Below are positions 37,992 to 46,744 of a DNA stretch of 64,000 nucleotides, one piece after another. The position numbers and the translations under genes are program-made. The notes under the pieces are model-generated. The model was not told where the DNA came from, made no database searches, and was given only the letters and a program-made list of their open reading frames with translations. The stretch is taken from NCBI RefSeq assembly GCF_030068605.1, contig NZ_JASJOU010000024.1, positions 1 through 64,000 on the forward strand. The letters run 5' to 3'. Numbering within the stretch: position 1 is the stretch's first letter; each line of letters starts with the position of its first letter. The stretch comes from Xanthocytophaga agilis. Its GTDB lineage: Bacteria; Bacteroidota; Bacteroidia; Cytophagales; 172606-1.

Positions 37992-38088
37992 TTATTTTTC
38001 TATACTCTTTTGTGAGAAACAGTTTTTTCATGGAGCTATTGTTTGGCAATAATGTAACTTTACTGACTGATCAATACGCTATTGAATT

Positions 38089-38682
38089 ATGTTCTGGTTT
38101 GAAGACGAAGTAAAATCGCTTGAAAAGAAAAAGTTTCCCGATCCTCTTAAAAAGAAAATTGTATTTTATGGCAGTTCATCTGTACGGTTGTGGGGGGATA
38201 TTGCTGCTAGTTTTCCCGGTCACAATATTCTGAACCTTGGCTTTGGTGGGTCTACTCTTGCCGCTTGTGCCTGGTATTTTGAACGTGTGGTAGTTCCTTA
38301 TCATCCGCAAAGTCTGATCATTTATGCAGGGGACAATGATCTGGGTGACGGAAGGCATCCGGAAGAAGTACTATTGTTTTTGGTAGCACTGATGGAAAAA
38401 GCCTCACTCTCTCTGAAAGATGTCAATGTTTCCTTTTTGTCTGTCAAGCCGAGTATTGCCCGCTGGGATATTATAGACCGCATTCGCTATACCAATCAGA
38501 TTATACAAAAAGAGATTCATGCCCGTTCCCAATGGCATTACATTGATGTATTTACGCCTATGCTGGATGCCAATGGATATCCCCGGAAAGAACTTTTTCA
38601 GGATGACGGATTACATCTGAGTGTGAAAGGCTATCAGGTATGGCAGGAAGTTATTGGCCAAAATTCACATATTATTTTTTAA
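38089..38682 (+). CDS. SGNH/GDSL-type hydrolase
   Basis: The protein has 197 residues. Block I is FYGSSSVRLWG with the nucleophile Ser around residues 29-31. Block II is LNLGFGGST. Block III is IIYAGDNDLGDG, with the Asn of the oxyanion hole in GDNDL. Block V is DDGLHLSVKGYQVW with the catalytic Asp-x-x-His. There is no signal peptide, so it acts in the cytoplasm, probably as an esterase or thioesterase on an acylated sugar or lipid. It lies between the alpha-xylosidase and a putative esterase; a role in de-acetylating imported oligosaccharides is possible but only inferred from position. Confidence 0.88.
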   Translation: MFWFEDEVKSLEKKKFPDPLKKKIVFYGSSSVRLWGDIAASFPGHNILNLGFGGSTLAACAWYFERVVVPYHPQSLIIYAGDNDLGDGRHPEEVLLFLVALMEKASLSLKDVNVSFLSVKPSIARWDIIDRIRYTNQIIQKEIHARSQWHYIDVFTPMLDANGYPRKELFQDDGLHLSVKGYQVWQEVIGQNSHIIF

Positions 38683-38745
38683 TGATTCATTAATAATGCG
38701 TTAATATACAATTAGTTATATTCGGATGTTAATTTATCCGAAAAA

Positions 38746-39489
38746 ATGAACCGCGAATACCATCAATGGTTTAGTCCACATCTGAACCGCACTATGGAAT
38801 TATTGGTTCTGGGAACATCCGGAACACGCGTATTGGTATTTCCTGCACGCATGGGGCGATTCTATGATTATGAAGACTGGGGTTTGAGTGAAGTACTGAA
38901 GCCACATCTGTGCAATGGAGAGTTACAGTTATTTTGTGTGGATAGCATTGATGGAGAAAGTTTGTATAACTTCTGGGCCGATCCTCCACATCGGATTCGC
39001 CGACACCTGGCATATGAGCAGTATGTGCTAAAAGAGGTACTGCCTTTTTCTGAGAAAAAGAATCCCAATTCTTCATTGATTTCACATGGATGTAGCTTAG
39101 GTGCTTTTCATGCGGTTAATATTGCCTTCCGGCATCCGCAACTTTTTGATAAAGTGATTGCCTTTAGTGGAAGATATGACTTGTCTGTACCTGTAGCAGA
39201 GTTTAGCAGTTTATTTGGCGATTACTATGATGAGGAGATCTATTTTAATACGCCCAGTCACTTTCTTTATAATCTGCAGGATGAGTATTGGCTGGAACAT
39301 CTGCGACAGATGGAGATTGTATTGACCTGTGGCAATGAAGACCCTTTTCTCGAAAATAATCGATCATTCAGTCAGTTGCTATGGCAAAAACGGATCTGTC
39401 ATTCCTATTATGAATGGCAGGGACGTGCACATAAACCCCATTACTGGCGTCAGATGATAGGTGTATATCTGCAGGCGCTTTTATGCTAG
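38746..39489 (+). CDS. Putative alpha/beta-hydrolase esterase (esterase D-like)
   Basis: The protein has 247 residues and is cytoplasmic. It resembles the putative esterase family: an N-terminal strand pair (SPHLNRTMELLVLG, RVLVFPARMGRFYDYEDWG), then the nucleophile elbow GCSLG at 115-119 (Ser117) within SLISHGCSLGAFHAVNIAFRHP. FSGRYDLS and a C-terminal WQGRAHKPHYWRQM containing the likely catalytic His follow. It starts 63 bp after the SGNH hydrolase and may be co-transcribed with it. Its 3' end overlaps the convergent histidine kinase gene by 9 bp. Confidence 0.82.
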   Translation: MNREYHQWFSPHLNRTMELLVLGTSGTRVLVFPARMGRFYDYEDWGLSEVLKPHLCNGELQLFCVDSIDGESLYNFWADPPHRIRRHLAYEQYVLKEVLPFSEKKNPNSSLISHGCSLGAFHAVNIAFRHPQLFDKVIAFSGRYDLSVPVAEFSSLFGDYYDEEIYFNTPSHFLYNLQDEYWLEHLRQMEIVLTCGNEDPFLENNRSFSQLLWQKRICHSYYEWQGRAHKPHYWRQMIGVYLQALLC

Positions 39490-41214
39490 AGGAATATGAA
39501 TAGTAACAGATGTACCTACGGCTGGAGCGGAATTAAGCCATAGCATACCTTGTAGGTATTCTATTCGGGACCGAATATTCCGCCAGCCACTTCTTTCCGG
39601 AGCGACGGTTTTTTCATCAAATCCTACCCCATCATCTTCTATTGTGAGGCATAGTATATCTTCCTTCTGATATACAATCTCTAATAGTATTTCAGAGGCT
39701 TCAGCATGTTTGAGTGCATTGGTGAGTAGTTCCTGAACGATTCGGTAAATCATTAGATTTTTGTCGGGTGTGATAGGGGTAGGAGAACCAAAATGCTGGA
39801 AGATAATCTGTGGAGATTCTTCTTTTTGTTTGATAATCAGATCTTCCACCGCACGTATCAAACCGAATTTTTCCAAAGTATTGGGTTGAAGGTTGCCAGA
39901 GATGGAACGTACTTCTCCACAGGCATCGTCAATCATCTGAACGACCTTCTCTCTGGACATATTGGGATGTTCTATACACATCTTTATACGGGAGAGAAGC
40001 GTTCCAACTCCATCATGTAACTCCTGCGAAATGCGGGAACGTTCGCTTTCCTGACCTTGTATCAATGCACTAAGAGTTTCTATTTGAAGGTTCTTCTTGA
40101 CTTTCTCATCCCGTAACTGATTTAAGTGAACCTGGTTGGCTGCAATGTATATGGATGCTCCAGTCAGACATACCGCCAATACAACAATGATGATATAAAA
40201 TTGCTGCCGGGATTGCAGACGGTCCAATTCTGATTGAGTAAGCTTTTTTTCAAGAGCTGCCTTCGCCAGCTGTTCTTTCTGACGGCCAATAAGCAAATAG
40301 TCTTTAAACGAATTGATATCTCGTTCTATTTTGGAATTATAGGCATAATCAGCTGTTTCCTGCATTCTAAGCATATACTGAGTGCTTTTTTCATAGTCTT
40401 TCAGATCCATGTAAGCATATCCCAGACTTCGGTATACTTCCCTGCGTAGTTGAAGGAGCGTGATATTGGATTCGGTTATTTTCAGACTTTCCATAAGGGT
40501 AGGGATGGCTTCAGTAAACTGGCCCATATCTTTATAGGAACGACCTTTGTAATAGAGAGACAGGGCTTCCAGCCATTCGATATGTGCTTGCCGGGCTATC
40601 TGGAGACTTTTATCAGCATAGGCAAGGGCCTTGGCATTATTAAAAATGTGACCATATAAATCAGCCCATGCCGCATCCGTTCTTCCCTGAAATAGTGGGA
40701 TTCTTAACTTGTTGTTTAATTGATCTGCTCTTTGCAGCATTTGGGTGGCTTCAGGAATGAGACCTTCCTGTACATGCACATTGGCTAAATTGATCAGATG
40801 TCCAATTTCTTTCTGTGGAATATGGCTGCGCTTGAAGTAGGCTACTGACTGTGTTATATATTCTTTGGCAAACTGACGAAACAAGGGCCTGTCCATAAAG
40901 TAAATACCCAAAGCTCCCATCGCCTCATAGTAGTTCAGCGAATCGCCTTTGAGACGAAACATTTCCATACTATTGCTGTAGCTATAGACAGGAGACTCTT
41001 CAGGATCATTCCACTTTTCCTGATTCTTGGCATAGGCCAGATAACAGAATGCTATCCCAAGTGTATCTTTTTGTTGCTGAAAGTCACGAAGCCATCGGAT
41101 TAGTTCTTCCTGATTGTAATTCTTTTCAGGGTCAGGATAGGGAGTTTGTGCAATAGCTACACAGTACAGGAAAATTCCACAACTTATACCTATAAGCAGA
41201 ACGATCCTCCTCAT
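39481..41214 (-). CDS. TPR-containing sensor histidine kinase (HisKA_3/NarX type)
   Basis: The protein has 577 residues. A signal peptide or first membrane anchor (MRRIVLLIGISCGIFLYCVAIAQ) precedes ~270 residues of periplasmic TPR-like helices (e.g. QMLQRADQLNNKL, ALAYADKSLQIARQ, REVYRSLGYAYMDLKDYEKS). A membrane helix follows at ~335-358 (FYIIIVVLAVCLTGASIYI). The cytoplasmic part has a HisKA_3 dimerisation domain with phospho-acceptor His400 in RISQELHDGVGTLL. The ATPase has the N box RIVQELLTNALKHAEAS, LTIEDDGVGFD, and GWRNIRSRIEYLQGML. It is divergent from a LuxR-type response regulator, its evident partner. The signal sensed is unknown; a role in controlling neighbouring carbohydrate genes is possible but unsupported. 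Confidence 0.93.
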   Translation of the reverse strand: MRRIVLLIGISCGIFLYCVAIAQTPYPDPEKNYNQEELIRWLRDFQQQKDTLGIAFCYLAYAKNQEKWNDPEESPVYSYSNSMEMFRLKGDSLNYYEAMGALGIYFMDRPLFRQFAKEYITQSVAYFKRSHIPQKEIGHLINLANVHVQEGLIPEATQMLQRADQLNNKLRIPLFQGRTDAAWADLYGHIFNNAKALAYADKSLQIARQAHIEWLEALSLYYKGRSYKDMGQFTEAIPTLMESLKITESNITLLQLRREVYRSLGYAYMDLKDYEKSTQYMLRMQETADYAYNSKIERDINSFKDYLLIGRQKEQLAKAALEKKLTQSELDRLQSRQQFYIIIVVLAVCLTGASIYIAANQVHLNQLRDEKVKKNLQIETLSALIQGQESERSRISQELHDGVGTLLSRIKMCIEHPNMSREKVVQMIDDACGEVRSISGNLQPNTLEKFGLIRAVEDLIIKQKEESPQIIFQHFGSPTPITPDKNLMIYRIVQELLTNALKHAEASEILLEIVYQKEDILCLTIEDDGVGFDEKTVAPERSGWRNIRSRIEYLQGMLWLNSAPAVGTSVTIHIPLA

Positions 41215-41255
41215 AAAGTGAAAATAAAAGATTAAATTTTTTGGTGAAAATATTA

Positions 41256-41263
41256 TATTTTTG
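41256..41263 (+). promoter_or_regulatory. Predicted -7 element for the response regulator gene
   Basis: TATTTTTG exactly matches TAnnTTTG and would place the transcript start near 41270, just before the ATG at 41297. This supports the ATG over the upstream TTG at 41261, which would lie inside the promoter. Confidence 0.45.
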
Positions 41264-41296
41264 CCAGCTTTCTACACTGTTTTCCAGGATTTTCGC

Positions 41297-41938
41297 ATGA
41301 TAAAGGTTTTATTGGCCGACGACCACAAGATGTTCACAGAGGGGATTGCCTCCTTTCTTTCTCAGGAGTCTGATATTGAGGTGGTTGGGTCTTGTCAGGA
41401 TGGGGCTCAGGTATGGAGTGCCTTACAGGAAAGCTCTATAGATATAGTGTTGCTGGACATCAATATGGGTAAAGAGAGCGGATTGGACATCTGTAAGCAT
41501 ATTGTAGAAGGATTTCCGAAGACAAAGGTATTGGCAATCTCCATGTATAGTGAAGAAAGTTTTATTCGTAAAATGTTCAAGAACGGAGCTTCCGGATATT
41601 TATTAAAGAATACTGGAAGGGAAGAGTTGCTTAAGGCTATACGTACCATTTTTGGAGGCAACACGTATCAGAGTGCAGAGGTAATGGAGATTGTGTTGAA
41701 AGGAATGAACAGACAGAAGCAACAGGAAGGAAATATCTATAATGTGCGTTTCTCCAGAAGAGAAAAGGAGGTTCTGGATTTAATTGCAAAAGGATTGACT
41801 ACCAAAGATATTGCTAAGCAGCTATTTATCAGCGAAAAAACGGTGGAGACACATCGGAGCAATCTGCTGGCAAAGCTAAATGTACACAATGTAGCCAGTC
41901 TCATTAAAGTGGCTGTACAGTATGGATACTTATCATAG
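41297..41938 (+). CDS. NarL/LuxR family response regulator
   Basis: The protein has 213 residues from the ATG at 41297. The receiver domain (1-~120) carries the acidic pair Asp8/Asp9 and the phospho-acceptor Asp54 (VLLDINMG), followed by AISMYSE and SGYLLKNTG. The C-terminal LuxR helix-turn-helix (~148-210) reads SRREKEVLDLIAKGLTTKDIAK then LFISEKTVETHRSNLLAKL. An ORF extension of 12 codons upstream begins with TTG but overlaps the likely promoter, so it was not used. It is divergent from the TPR histidine kinase across a short gap and is its partner. Confidence 0.95.
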   Translation: MIKVLLADDHKMFTEGIASFLSQESDIEVVGSCQDGAQVWSALQESSIDIVLLDINMGKESGLDICKHIVEGFPKTKVLAISMYSEESFIRKMFKNGASGYLLKNTGREELLKAIRTIFGGNTYQSAEVMEIVLKGMNRQKQQEGNIYNVRFSRREKEVLDLIAKGLTTKDIAKQLFISEKTVETHRSNLLAKLNVHNVASLIKVAVQYGYLS

Positions 41939-41965
41939 TACTGGAATAAAAGAGTATTCTATAAA

Positions 41966-41996
41966 AATAAACCCAGCCAAACAGGCTGGGTTTATT
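41966..41996. terminator. Bidirectional terminator
   Basis: AATAAACCCAGCC (41966-41978) and its exact complement (41984-41996) flank a 5-nt loop between two convergent genes. A-rich left and T-rich right ends allow function both ways. Confidence 0.85.
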
Positions 41997-42024
41997 GTAT
42001 GTAATTGGTTTCGCTAACTGTTAA

Positions 42025-42381
42025 TTACTTAAATACTGTTGCAAACATTTCCTGTGCTTTAGCTCCTACTAAAGGCATTGGTTTTTCTTCACCATTAATA
42101 GCTGAAATTAGTCCGAAAATCCAGAAAACAAATAAGCCAAGACAGGTAACAAGCCAAACTAGTTGTCCTAGTATGGGTATCCATGCAACAAAACCAACTG
42201 CAATACCTATAATTATTAATAGTAACATCTGACGTAAGTGAAAGGCTCCTAGTGATGTCTTATTACTACTGTGCATAATCAATGCAATGATGAATCCAAC
42301 AAGAGTTAAGTAGCTTATGATCGCAATAGTTTTACCATCGTCAGTAACAGGAACGATTTGGTGACTTGGTTGTTCTTCCAT
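42025..42381 (-). CDS. DUF4870/Tic20-like small membrane protein
   Basis: The protein has 118 residues when started at the ATG 42381 (MEEQPSHQ). A longer frame begins at 42441 but adds a segment unlike the family. Three hydrophobic segments are visible: IAIISYLTLVGFIIALIM, MLLLIIIGIAVGFVAWIPIL and LVWLVTCLGLFVFWIFGLI. The phrase LGAFHLRQMLLL between the first and second is typical of DUF4870-type proteins, where a conserved H-x-R-Q follows helix 1. It acts in the inner membrane; its function is not established. It is a single gene. Confidence 0.8.
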   Translation of the reverse strand: MEEQPSHQIVPVTDDGKTIAIISYLTLVGFIIALIMHSSNKTSLGAFHLRQMLLLIIIGIAVGFVAWIPILGQLVWLVTCLGLFVFWIFGLISAINGEEKPMPLVGAKAQEMFATVFK

Positions 42382-42441
42382 GTTTGTAAAAGATAATAAG
42401 TGGATAAATGTAAATAGTTTTATAGTAATGTTTTCTTGCAT

Positions 42442-42655
42442 AGTCCCTGTTGTAAATTTCTGTAAGTCAAAAACTTATCAACTTGTTATGCTTTTAAATG
42501 TTTATGGTGATATATATAAAAGGTAACCATGTTTTATGATTTTTTTTTATCCAAGAATAGACGCAACCTATTTTTTGAATGGAAGAAGTAGCCAATCGAC
42601 GGGTTGAGTGCTACAGTCAGGTCTTACCATTCAAAAAAGTAAGAAGCTTATAGAA
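42442..42655. other. Intergenic, nothing recognised
   Basis: An AT-rich gap of 214 bp between two - strand genes. It must carry the promoter of the DUF4870-like gene. No exact TAnnTTTG site with good spacing, repeat or gene was seen. Confidence 0.3.
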
Positions 42656-43402
42656 TTATCGGCTGAATGTCCAGGTATCTACTTCTACTTTTGCTTTTTG
42701 CAGAGCGGTTGTAAATGCAGAAAGAGAAGAAAAAGAAAGTTGAGTAAGGATGCGATACTCTACTTCTATGGTAAACGAATGGTCGACAAAGGGCCAGGGG
42801 TCAACATGTAACATCCCTTTTTTATCCTGCCAGAGCTGATGGTGTATTCCATCAGGGCCCGTACTGATTTCAACCAGACGTTGTTCTGGTTGAATCTGAC
42901 TCATACATAGAAGTAAAGACAATGCATCACTCCATTCCAGCAGACGGTAGCTTTTATTGGCAGTCTGTTTGGTAATATTCAGTTCTTTTATAAGCTGTTT
43001 TCGAAGAGTTTCCTGCTGTTGCAGGAACTGATCCAGTTGCGGATTGGTATGGCGTTTGGATGTATACAGAAATTCCAGATGCATAGACGTTAGTAATGCA
43101 TTCCAGCGGCTCTTGGAGGCTGAAATCTCCATAACATTTTGGTACTGTTCCACACTAAATTCCATCAACTGAAAATGCTTGGGTGCACCAGCCTCAGTGA
43201 GATTTTCACTGGTAAATGATTCGGCCAGTCCATCGTCATGCTCTGCAATCGCAACCAGTGTTTCAGTCCAGTAAAGTGGTGGTTCTGAGAATTTCCAATG
43301 AGATGCGATTTGAGCTGCCAGAAGGCCATGTGCTCGCTGATAAATTATCTTCCAGCCATTTTCTATAGGACTTACTAACATAAAAGATTTTAACTTTTGC
43401 AA
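42656..43402 (-). CDS. DUF3891 family protein
   Basis: The protein has 248 residues; the ATG at 43381 (MLVSPIENGW) is a possible shorter start and would match the usual N-terminus of the family. The conserved opening (GWKIIYQRAHGLLAAQIASHW), TLVAIAEHDDG and the C-terminal half with WSDALSLLLCMSQIQPEQR fit DUF3891. The two His residues (QRAHG, AEHDDG) suggest a metal site of HD-domain type, but this is inference. It is divergent from an FAD oxidoreductase gene with a shared 54-bp promoter region. Confidence 0.8.
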   Translation of the reverse strand: MQKLKSFMLVSPIENGWKIIYQRAHGLLAAQIASHWKFSEPPLYWTETLVAIAEHDDGLAESFTSENLTEAGAPKHFQLMEFSVEQYQNVMEISASKSRWNALLTSMHLEFLYTSKRHTNPQLDQFLQQQETLRKQLIKELNITKQTANKSYRLLEWSDALSLLLCMSQIQPEQRLVEISTGPDGIHHQLWQDKKGMLHVDPWPFVDHSFTIEVEYRILTQLSFSSLSAFTTALQKAKVEVDTWTFSR

Positions 43403-43456
43403 ACAGTATAGGATAAATACTAGTTAAGAGAAAATAATTGTACCTCTTAACTATAT

Positions 43457-44662
43457 ATGGATTTACGTAGCGAAACACCTTTTTGGCTTATAAAAGATGG
43501 ATTTATAAAGTCTTACAACAGTCTGAAACACAATACCAAAACTGAAGTACTTATTATAGGGGCAGGAATTACAGGAGCTTTGGTAGGATATCATCTGGCT
43601 CAGGCTGGAGTTGAGGTCACTTTAGTAGATCGCCGTCATGTTGGAATGGGGAGTACATGCGCCAGTACAGCTTTGTTGCAGTATGAAATCGACACACCTT
43701 TGTATCAGTTGATCCCCATGGTTGGAGAGAAACATGCTGTACGAAGTTATCATTTGTGTCTGGATGCAATTGATAAAGTAGGAGACATTGCTTCTACAGT
43801 TGGAGAGGGCAAAACTTTTCGTAACCGTAAAAGTTTTTATTATGCTTCCAGTACACGACATGTAGCTGCATTAAAAGAGGAGTATGAACTTCGTCGAAAA
43901 CATGGCATTGCACTTAGCTGGCTTGATAAAGATGAGATTGCTGACAAATTTCATTTTTCAACACCTGCTGGTCTACTTTCCGATAAAGCGGCAGAGGTCG
44001 ATGCCTATCGTCTTACGCATGCTCTTTTAAAGAAGATTGTTGCTATGGGAGGCAAAGTGTATGATAAAACAGAGGTTAAGGATATACACTATGCATCCAA
44101 TCATGTACGAATAACAACCACAGAAGATTGTACCATTGAAGCAAAACGATTGGTTATAGCAGCAGGCTATGAGTCACAAAAGTATCTGAAACAACCTGTT
44201 GAAAATCTAAACTCTACCTTTGCTATCATCAGTGAACCTATGCCTGATGAAGCGATATGGTATGGAAACTGTCTGATCTGGGAGACTGATCGCCCTTACC
44301 TGTATATGCGAACTACAGTAGACAAACGAATTCTGGTTGGCGGGAGAGATGAGCCTTTTTACAATCCGAAACGCAGGGATGCTTTAATTCCTCGTAAAAG
44401 TGAAGCGTTAAAAAGAGCATTTGAAAAGAAGTTTCCTTCTATACGCTATCAGATTGATTACCAGTGGGCTGGTACTTTTACTGAAACGAAAGACGGATTG
44501 CCTTACATAGGCCAAAGCCCCGAACGGCCGCTAACCTATTTTGCCTTAGGATTTGGTGGCAATGGGATTACATTTAGCCTGATTGCTGCCGAAATAATCC
44601 GGGATTTGTACATGGGAAAGAAGAATTCAGATGAAGCTATTTTTTCTTTCAAGAGGCATTAG
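43457..44662 (+). CDS. DAO-family FAD-dependent oxidoreductase
   Basis: The protein has 401 residues. The dinucleotide-binding motif GAGITGALVGYHLAQAG lies at ~36-52, with the acidic end of strand 2 at VTLVDRRHVGMGST. The substrate half is typical of D-amino-acid-oxidase-like proteins. The second FAD motif is near residue 216 (RLVIAAGYESQKYL), and the C-terminus carries GLPYIGQSPERPLTYFALGFGGNGITFSLIAAEII, which closes the FAD site. It should oxidise an amine or similar small substrate with FAD in the cytoplasm. The substrate cannot be assigned. It is divergent from the DUF3891 gene, an arrangement that may be functional. Confidence 0.9.
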   Translation: MDLRSETPFWLIKDGFIKSYNSLKHNTKTEVLIIGAGITGALVGYHLAQAGVEVTLVDRRHVGMGSTCASTALLQYEIDTPLYQLIPMVGEKHAVRSYHLCLDAIDKVGDIASTVGEGKTFRNRKSFYYASSTRHVAALKEEYELRRKHGIALSWLDKDEIADKFHFSTPAGLLSDKAAEVDAYRLTHALLKKIVAMGGKVYDKTEVKDIHYASNHVRITTTEDCTIEAKRLVIAAGYESQKYLKQPVENLNSTFAIISEPMPDEAIWYGNCLIWETDRPYLYMRTTVDKRILVGGRDEPFYNPKRRDALIPRKSEALKRAFEKKFPSIRYQIDYQWAGTFTETKDGLPYIGQSPERPLTYFALGFGGNGITFSLIAAEIIRDLYMGKKNSDEAIFSFKRH

Positions 44663-44979
44663 ATGTTTTAAAAGAAGGCTTAGCTTAATTAGAAAGTTGT
44701 TAGTCCAAACTCTGTTCGATACTGTTTACTTAACCTGTGTTATCCAACGAAAAGTTAATTTACAAAGAGAGCAAAGATAACTTCAATCGTGTGTGGTCGT
44801 GTAGGTGCGTAGGCAATCCTTTTCCCGCGAGGTTGGCCTTTGGCCTTGCGGGTGGAAGGATCGGGAAAAGGTGCCCTTTTTTGCTTCATTTTTTGGCAAG
44901 CAAAAAATGAAGAAGCTACAAGAAGAGAGAAGATCAGCATTTTGAAAATACATGATTGAAGAAGTTATTGCCTCCTATT
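44663..44979. repeat. Intergenic palindromic element, probable dispersed repeat
   Basis: This gap holds a GC-rich imperfect hairpin (CCCGC...GCGGG around 44825-44852, with an inner GGCC/GGCC stem) and a perfect 11-bp hairpin TTCATTTTTTG/CAAAAAATGAA (44885-44895 and 44901-44911). On the - strand it has a 61-codon frame (44755-44940) whose peptide runs through both hairpins. I take that frame as non-coding. The paired palindromes and GC-rich patch in AT-rich DNA look like a mobile or dispersed intergenic repeat; copy number must be tested on the whole genome. Confidence 0.5.
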
Positions 44980-45801
44980 TTACCTAATATACCCTCCAAA
45001 ATATTTCTCCAGCGAAGCTTTATCATACTTGTCTTCTCCTCTCCAGGATTCTGCAAAAATCCAGTCACCTTTTCCTCTGCTGGGTCTGTTATACGAGGCA
45101 GGTTTTAAAATATCGATACACGCCAGTATCTCTATGAGAACTTTTCGTTCATCTTTGGTGGATGGTATAACAGAGGCTAGTTTTTTTTCCAGAGCACCCG
45201 GATAGTCTGTAGGCTGGCTGCTTTCAATAATCTCCAGCATAGATCGAAAGATGGTAATGTCTTCTGCTGTGGGCTCTGGTATTTCTGCCAGTTGAAATTG
45301 TTGTAAGTCAAAAAAAGTGTATTCCAGATGTCCATGTCTCACACCTCCCCATTTGATTCTTTCAAAGTTGAGCACATTGAGATCTATATGTTTATAAAAT
45401 TCGTCTCCTATTATGCCATACTTCAAATCTCTACAGATACCACAGGTATAACTTGTATGAGTTACTTTTCCTGTATTGTCATAGGATTGACCAGAAATAA
45501 CCTTTGTATAGATGTGTGGTGGTAGTTGCTGAGCAATAAAATAAGAAGCAATGCCTGAACGCCAGTCCAGACGTCTTGTTGACAAACTACTCAGAAATGC
45601 TTTGACTACTTTGTCTATTGAAATCACAGAAAGTAGTCCATGTATCTGTACTAGGCACTGGTCATGTGAAATAGTCAGAGGATCAAACATTAATCCTTTG
45701 GATTTGGCATAGTCAAAATCGTCGGGATCTGTATATACCCGACTGACCCATCCGTTTTTCCAATAGGTTTTAAAGAGAAAGTTCTTTGCTTTTTTGTCCA
45801 T
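44980..45801 (-). CDS. Conserved protein of unknown function
   Basis: The protein has 273 residues and no signal peptide or membrane segment. It is not recognised. It starts MDKKAKNFLFKTYWKNGWVS, has a CGIC pair near residue 120 (TSYTCGICRDLKYG), several aromatic-rich strands, and ends SLEKYFGGYIR. The C-terminal ~80 residues include a helical segment (KDERKVLIEILACIDIL) and WIFAESWRG. The CxxC pair could bind a metal or form a disulphide. It follows a secreted unknown protein by 27 bp on the same strand and is probably co-transcribed with it. Confidence 0.7.
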   Translation of the reverse strand: MDKKAKNFLFKTYWKNGWVSRVYTDPDDFDYAKSKGLMFDPLTISHDQCLVQIHGLLSVISIDKVVKAFLSSLSTRRLDWRSGIASYFIAQQLPPHIYTKVISGQSYDNTGKVTHTSYTCGICRDLKYGIIGDEFYKHIDLNVLNFERIKWGGVRHGHLEYTFFDLQQFQLAEIPEPTAEDITIFRSMLEIIESSQPTDYPGALEKKLASVIPSTKDERKVLIEILACIDILKPASYNRPSRGKGDWIFAESWRGEDKYDKASLEKYFGGYIR

Positions 45802-45828
45802 AGAAAATTGCTTTTCTCAAGAGAGTTG

Positions 45829-46593
45829 TTATTCTGGTCCATCGATCTGTGGCTCAGGATCTAGTTTGAATTTCTGTGTTTTGGGATTAAATGCGACTGT
45901 CAGATAACCACCCATTCTGCCAATATCATTCCATACAAGAAATTCTTTTTTGTGGGGATTATAGACTTCTACATTGTCATAGATAATGGTTTTGACATTT
46001 CCGGTTTGGGTCTCAACAGCTGAAAGATCAATGACCTGGAAGAGAGTATTATCTTTCTTGTTAATGATCTTAAGCTTGTCCATATGGACTCTGTCTTCCC
46101 CTGGTTTTTTGGAGTAAATGCCTATGAAATAATAATTTTCCAGCGAATTTGTCTGGAGAACTTCATTATTGACAATGGCAGATTCAGGGGTGAGTTCTAT
46201 CAACTTTGACACATAGTTGAGGTGTAATGGGAAGGTCTTTTGAGTGGAAAGATTTTTCCATACTCCTGTACTCCTCTTCTCAGAAAACTCAAATTCAAAC
46301 GTAATTCTTTGTTTTTGGTCGTTTGCCTCATACAATACTACCTTTTTGGTCTGCCTGTTGAGCTTTCCTTCCAGTCGTATGGGGGTGTTATACGCATCGT
46401 ACTTATAGACGCCAATCAGATTAAAATCTTTTTTGTCTTTCTCCCCAAAAAAACCATCCCGTACTTGTATGGAAAGTGTAATGGGATATTTACCAATGCT
46501 TCCTTTGTAAGTATAACATTCATACCAGCCCGCTTGCACTTGTGTAATACAAAGGAAAAGGATAAACAGAAGGCTTAGAATTGTTTTTGTCAT
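45829..46593 (-). CDS. Secreted protein of unknown function
   Basis: The protein has 254 residues with a clear signal peptide (MTKTILSLLFILFLCITQVQA, cleavage near 21). The mature part is strand-rich, with YKGSIGKYPITLSIQVRDGFFGEKD near the start and GVYKYDAYNTPIRLEGKL, which resembles lipocalin- or beta-barrel-like secreted proteins of Bacteroidota, but no family is certain. The C-terminus (TVAFNPKTQKFKLDPEPQIDG) is not a T9SS sorting domain. It is the first gene of a two-gene - strand unit with a promoter candidate at 46659-46666. Confidence 0.72.
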   Translation of the reverse strand: MTKTILSLLFILFLCITQVQAGWYECYTYKGSIGKYPITLSIQVRDGFFGEKDKKDFNLIGVYKYDAYNTPIRLEGKLNRQTKKVVLYEANDQKQRITFEFEFSEKRSTGVWKNLSTQKTFPLHLNYVSKLIELTPESAIVNNEVLQTNSLENYYFIGIYSKKPGEDRVHMDKLKIINKKDNTLFQVIDLSAVETQTGNVKTIIYDNVEVYNPHKKEFLVWNDIGRMGGYLTVAFNPKTQKFKLDPEPQIDGPE

Positions 46594-46658
46594 AGTAATG
46601 AATTAATAAGATGATCTCCAGATCTCTCTCTGTTTTCCCCTTTTGTATAGACCCTGGC

Positions 46659-46666
46659 CAAAGATA
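46659..46666 (-). promoter_or_regulatory. Predicted -7 element for the 46,593 gene unit
   Basis: On the - strand TATCTTTG is an exact TAnnTTTG match, about 65 nt before the start codon. A good -33 TTG is not clear. Confidence 0.4.
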
Positions 46667-46744
46667 GAAAAATAAAATCTCCACTAAGATACTTTTACAA
46701 ATCGCATCATTTCCTCTATTTTTAGGCCGATCATTTTACTTTTT

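Noticed and set aside
41261-41296. N-terminal extension of the response regulator from a TTG start
   Set aside because: The extension overlaps an exact -7 promoter element, and the receiver domain begins right at the ATG 41297.
44755-44940. 61-codon - strand frame beginning with a lipoprotein-like MLIFSLLVASSFFAC
   Set aside because: It runs through two palindromes and its basic/proline-rich peptide has no domain-like composition; it is more likely a repeat element than a gene.
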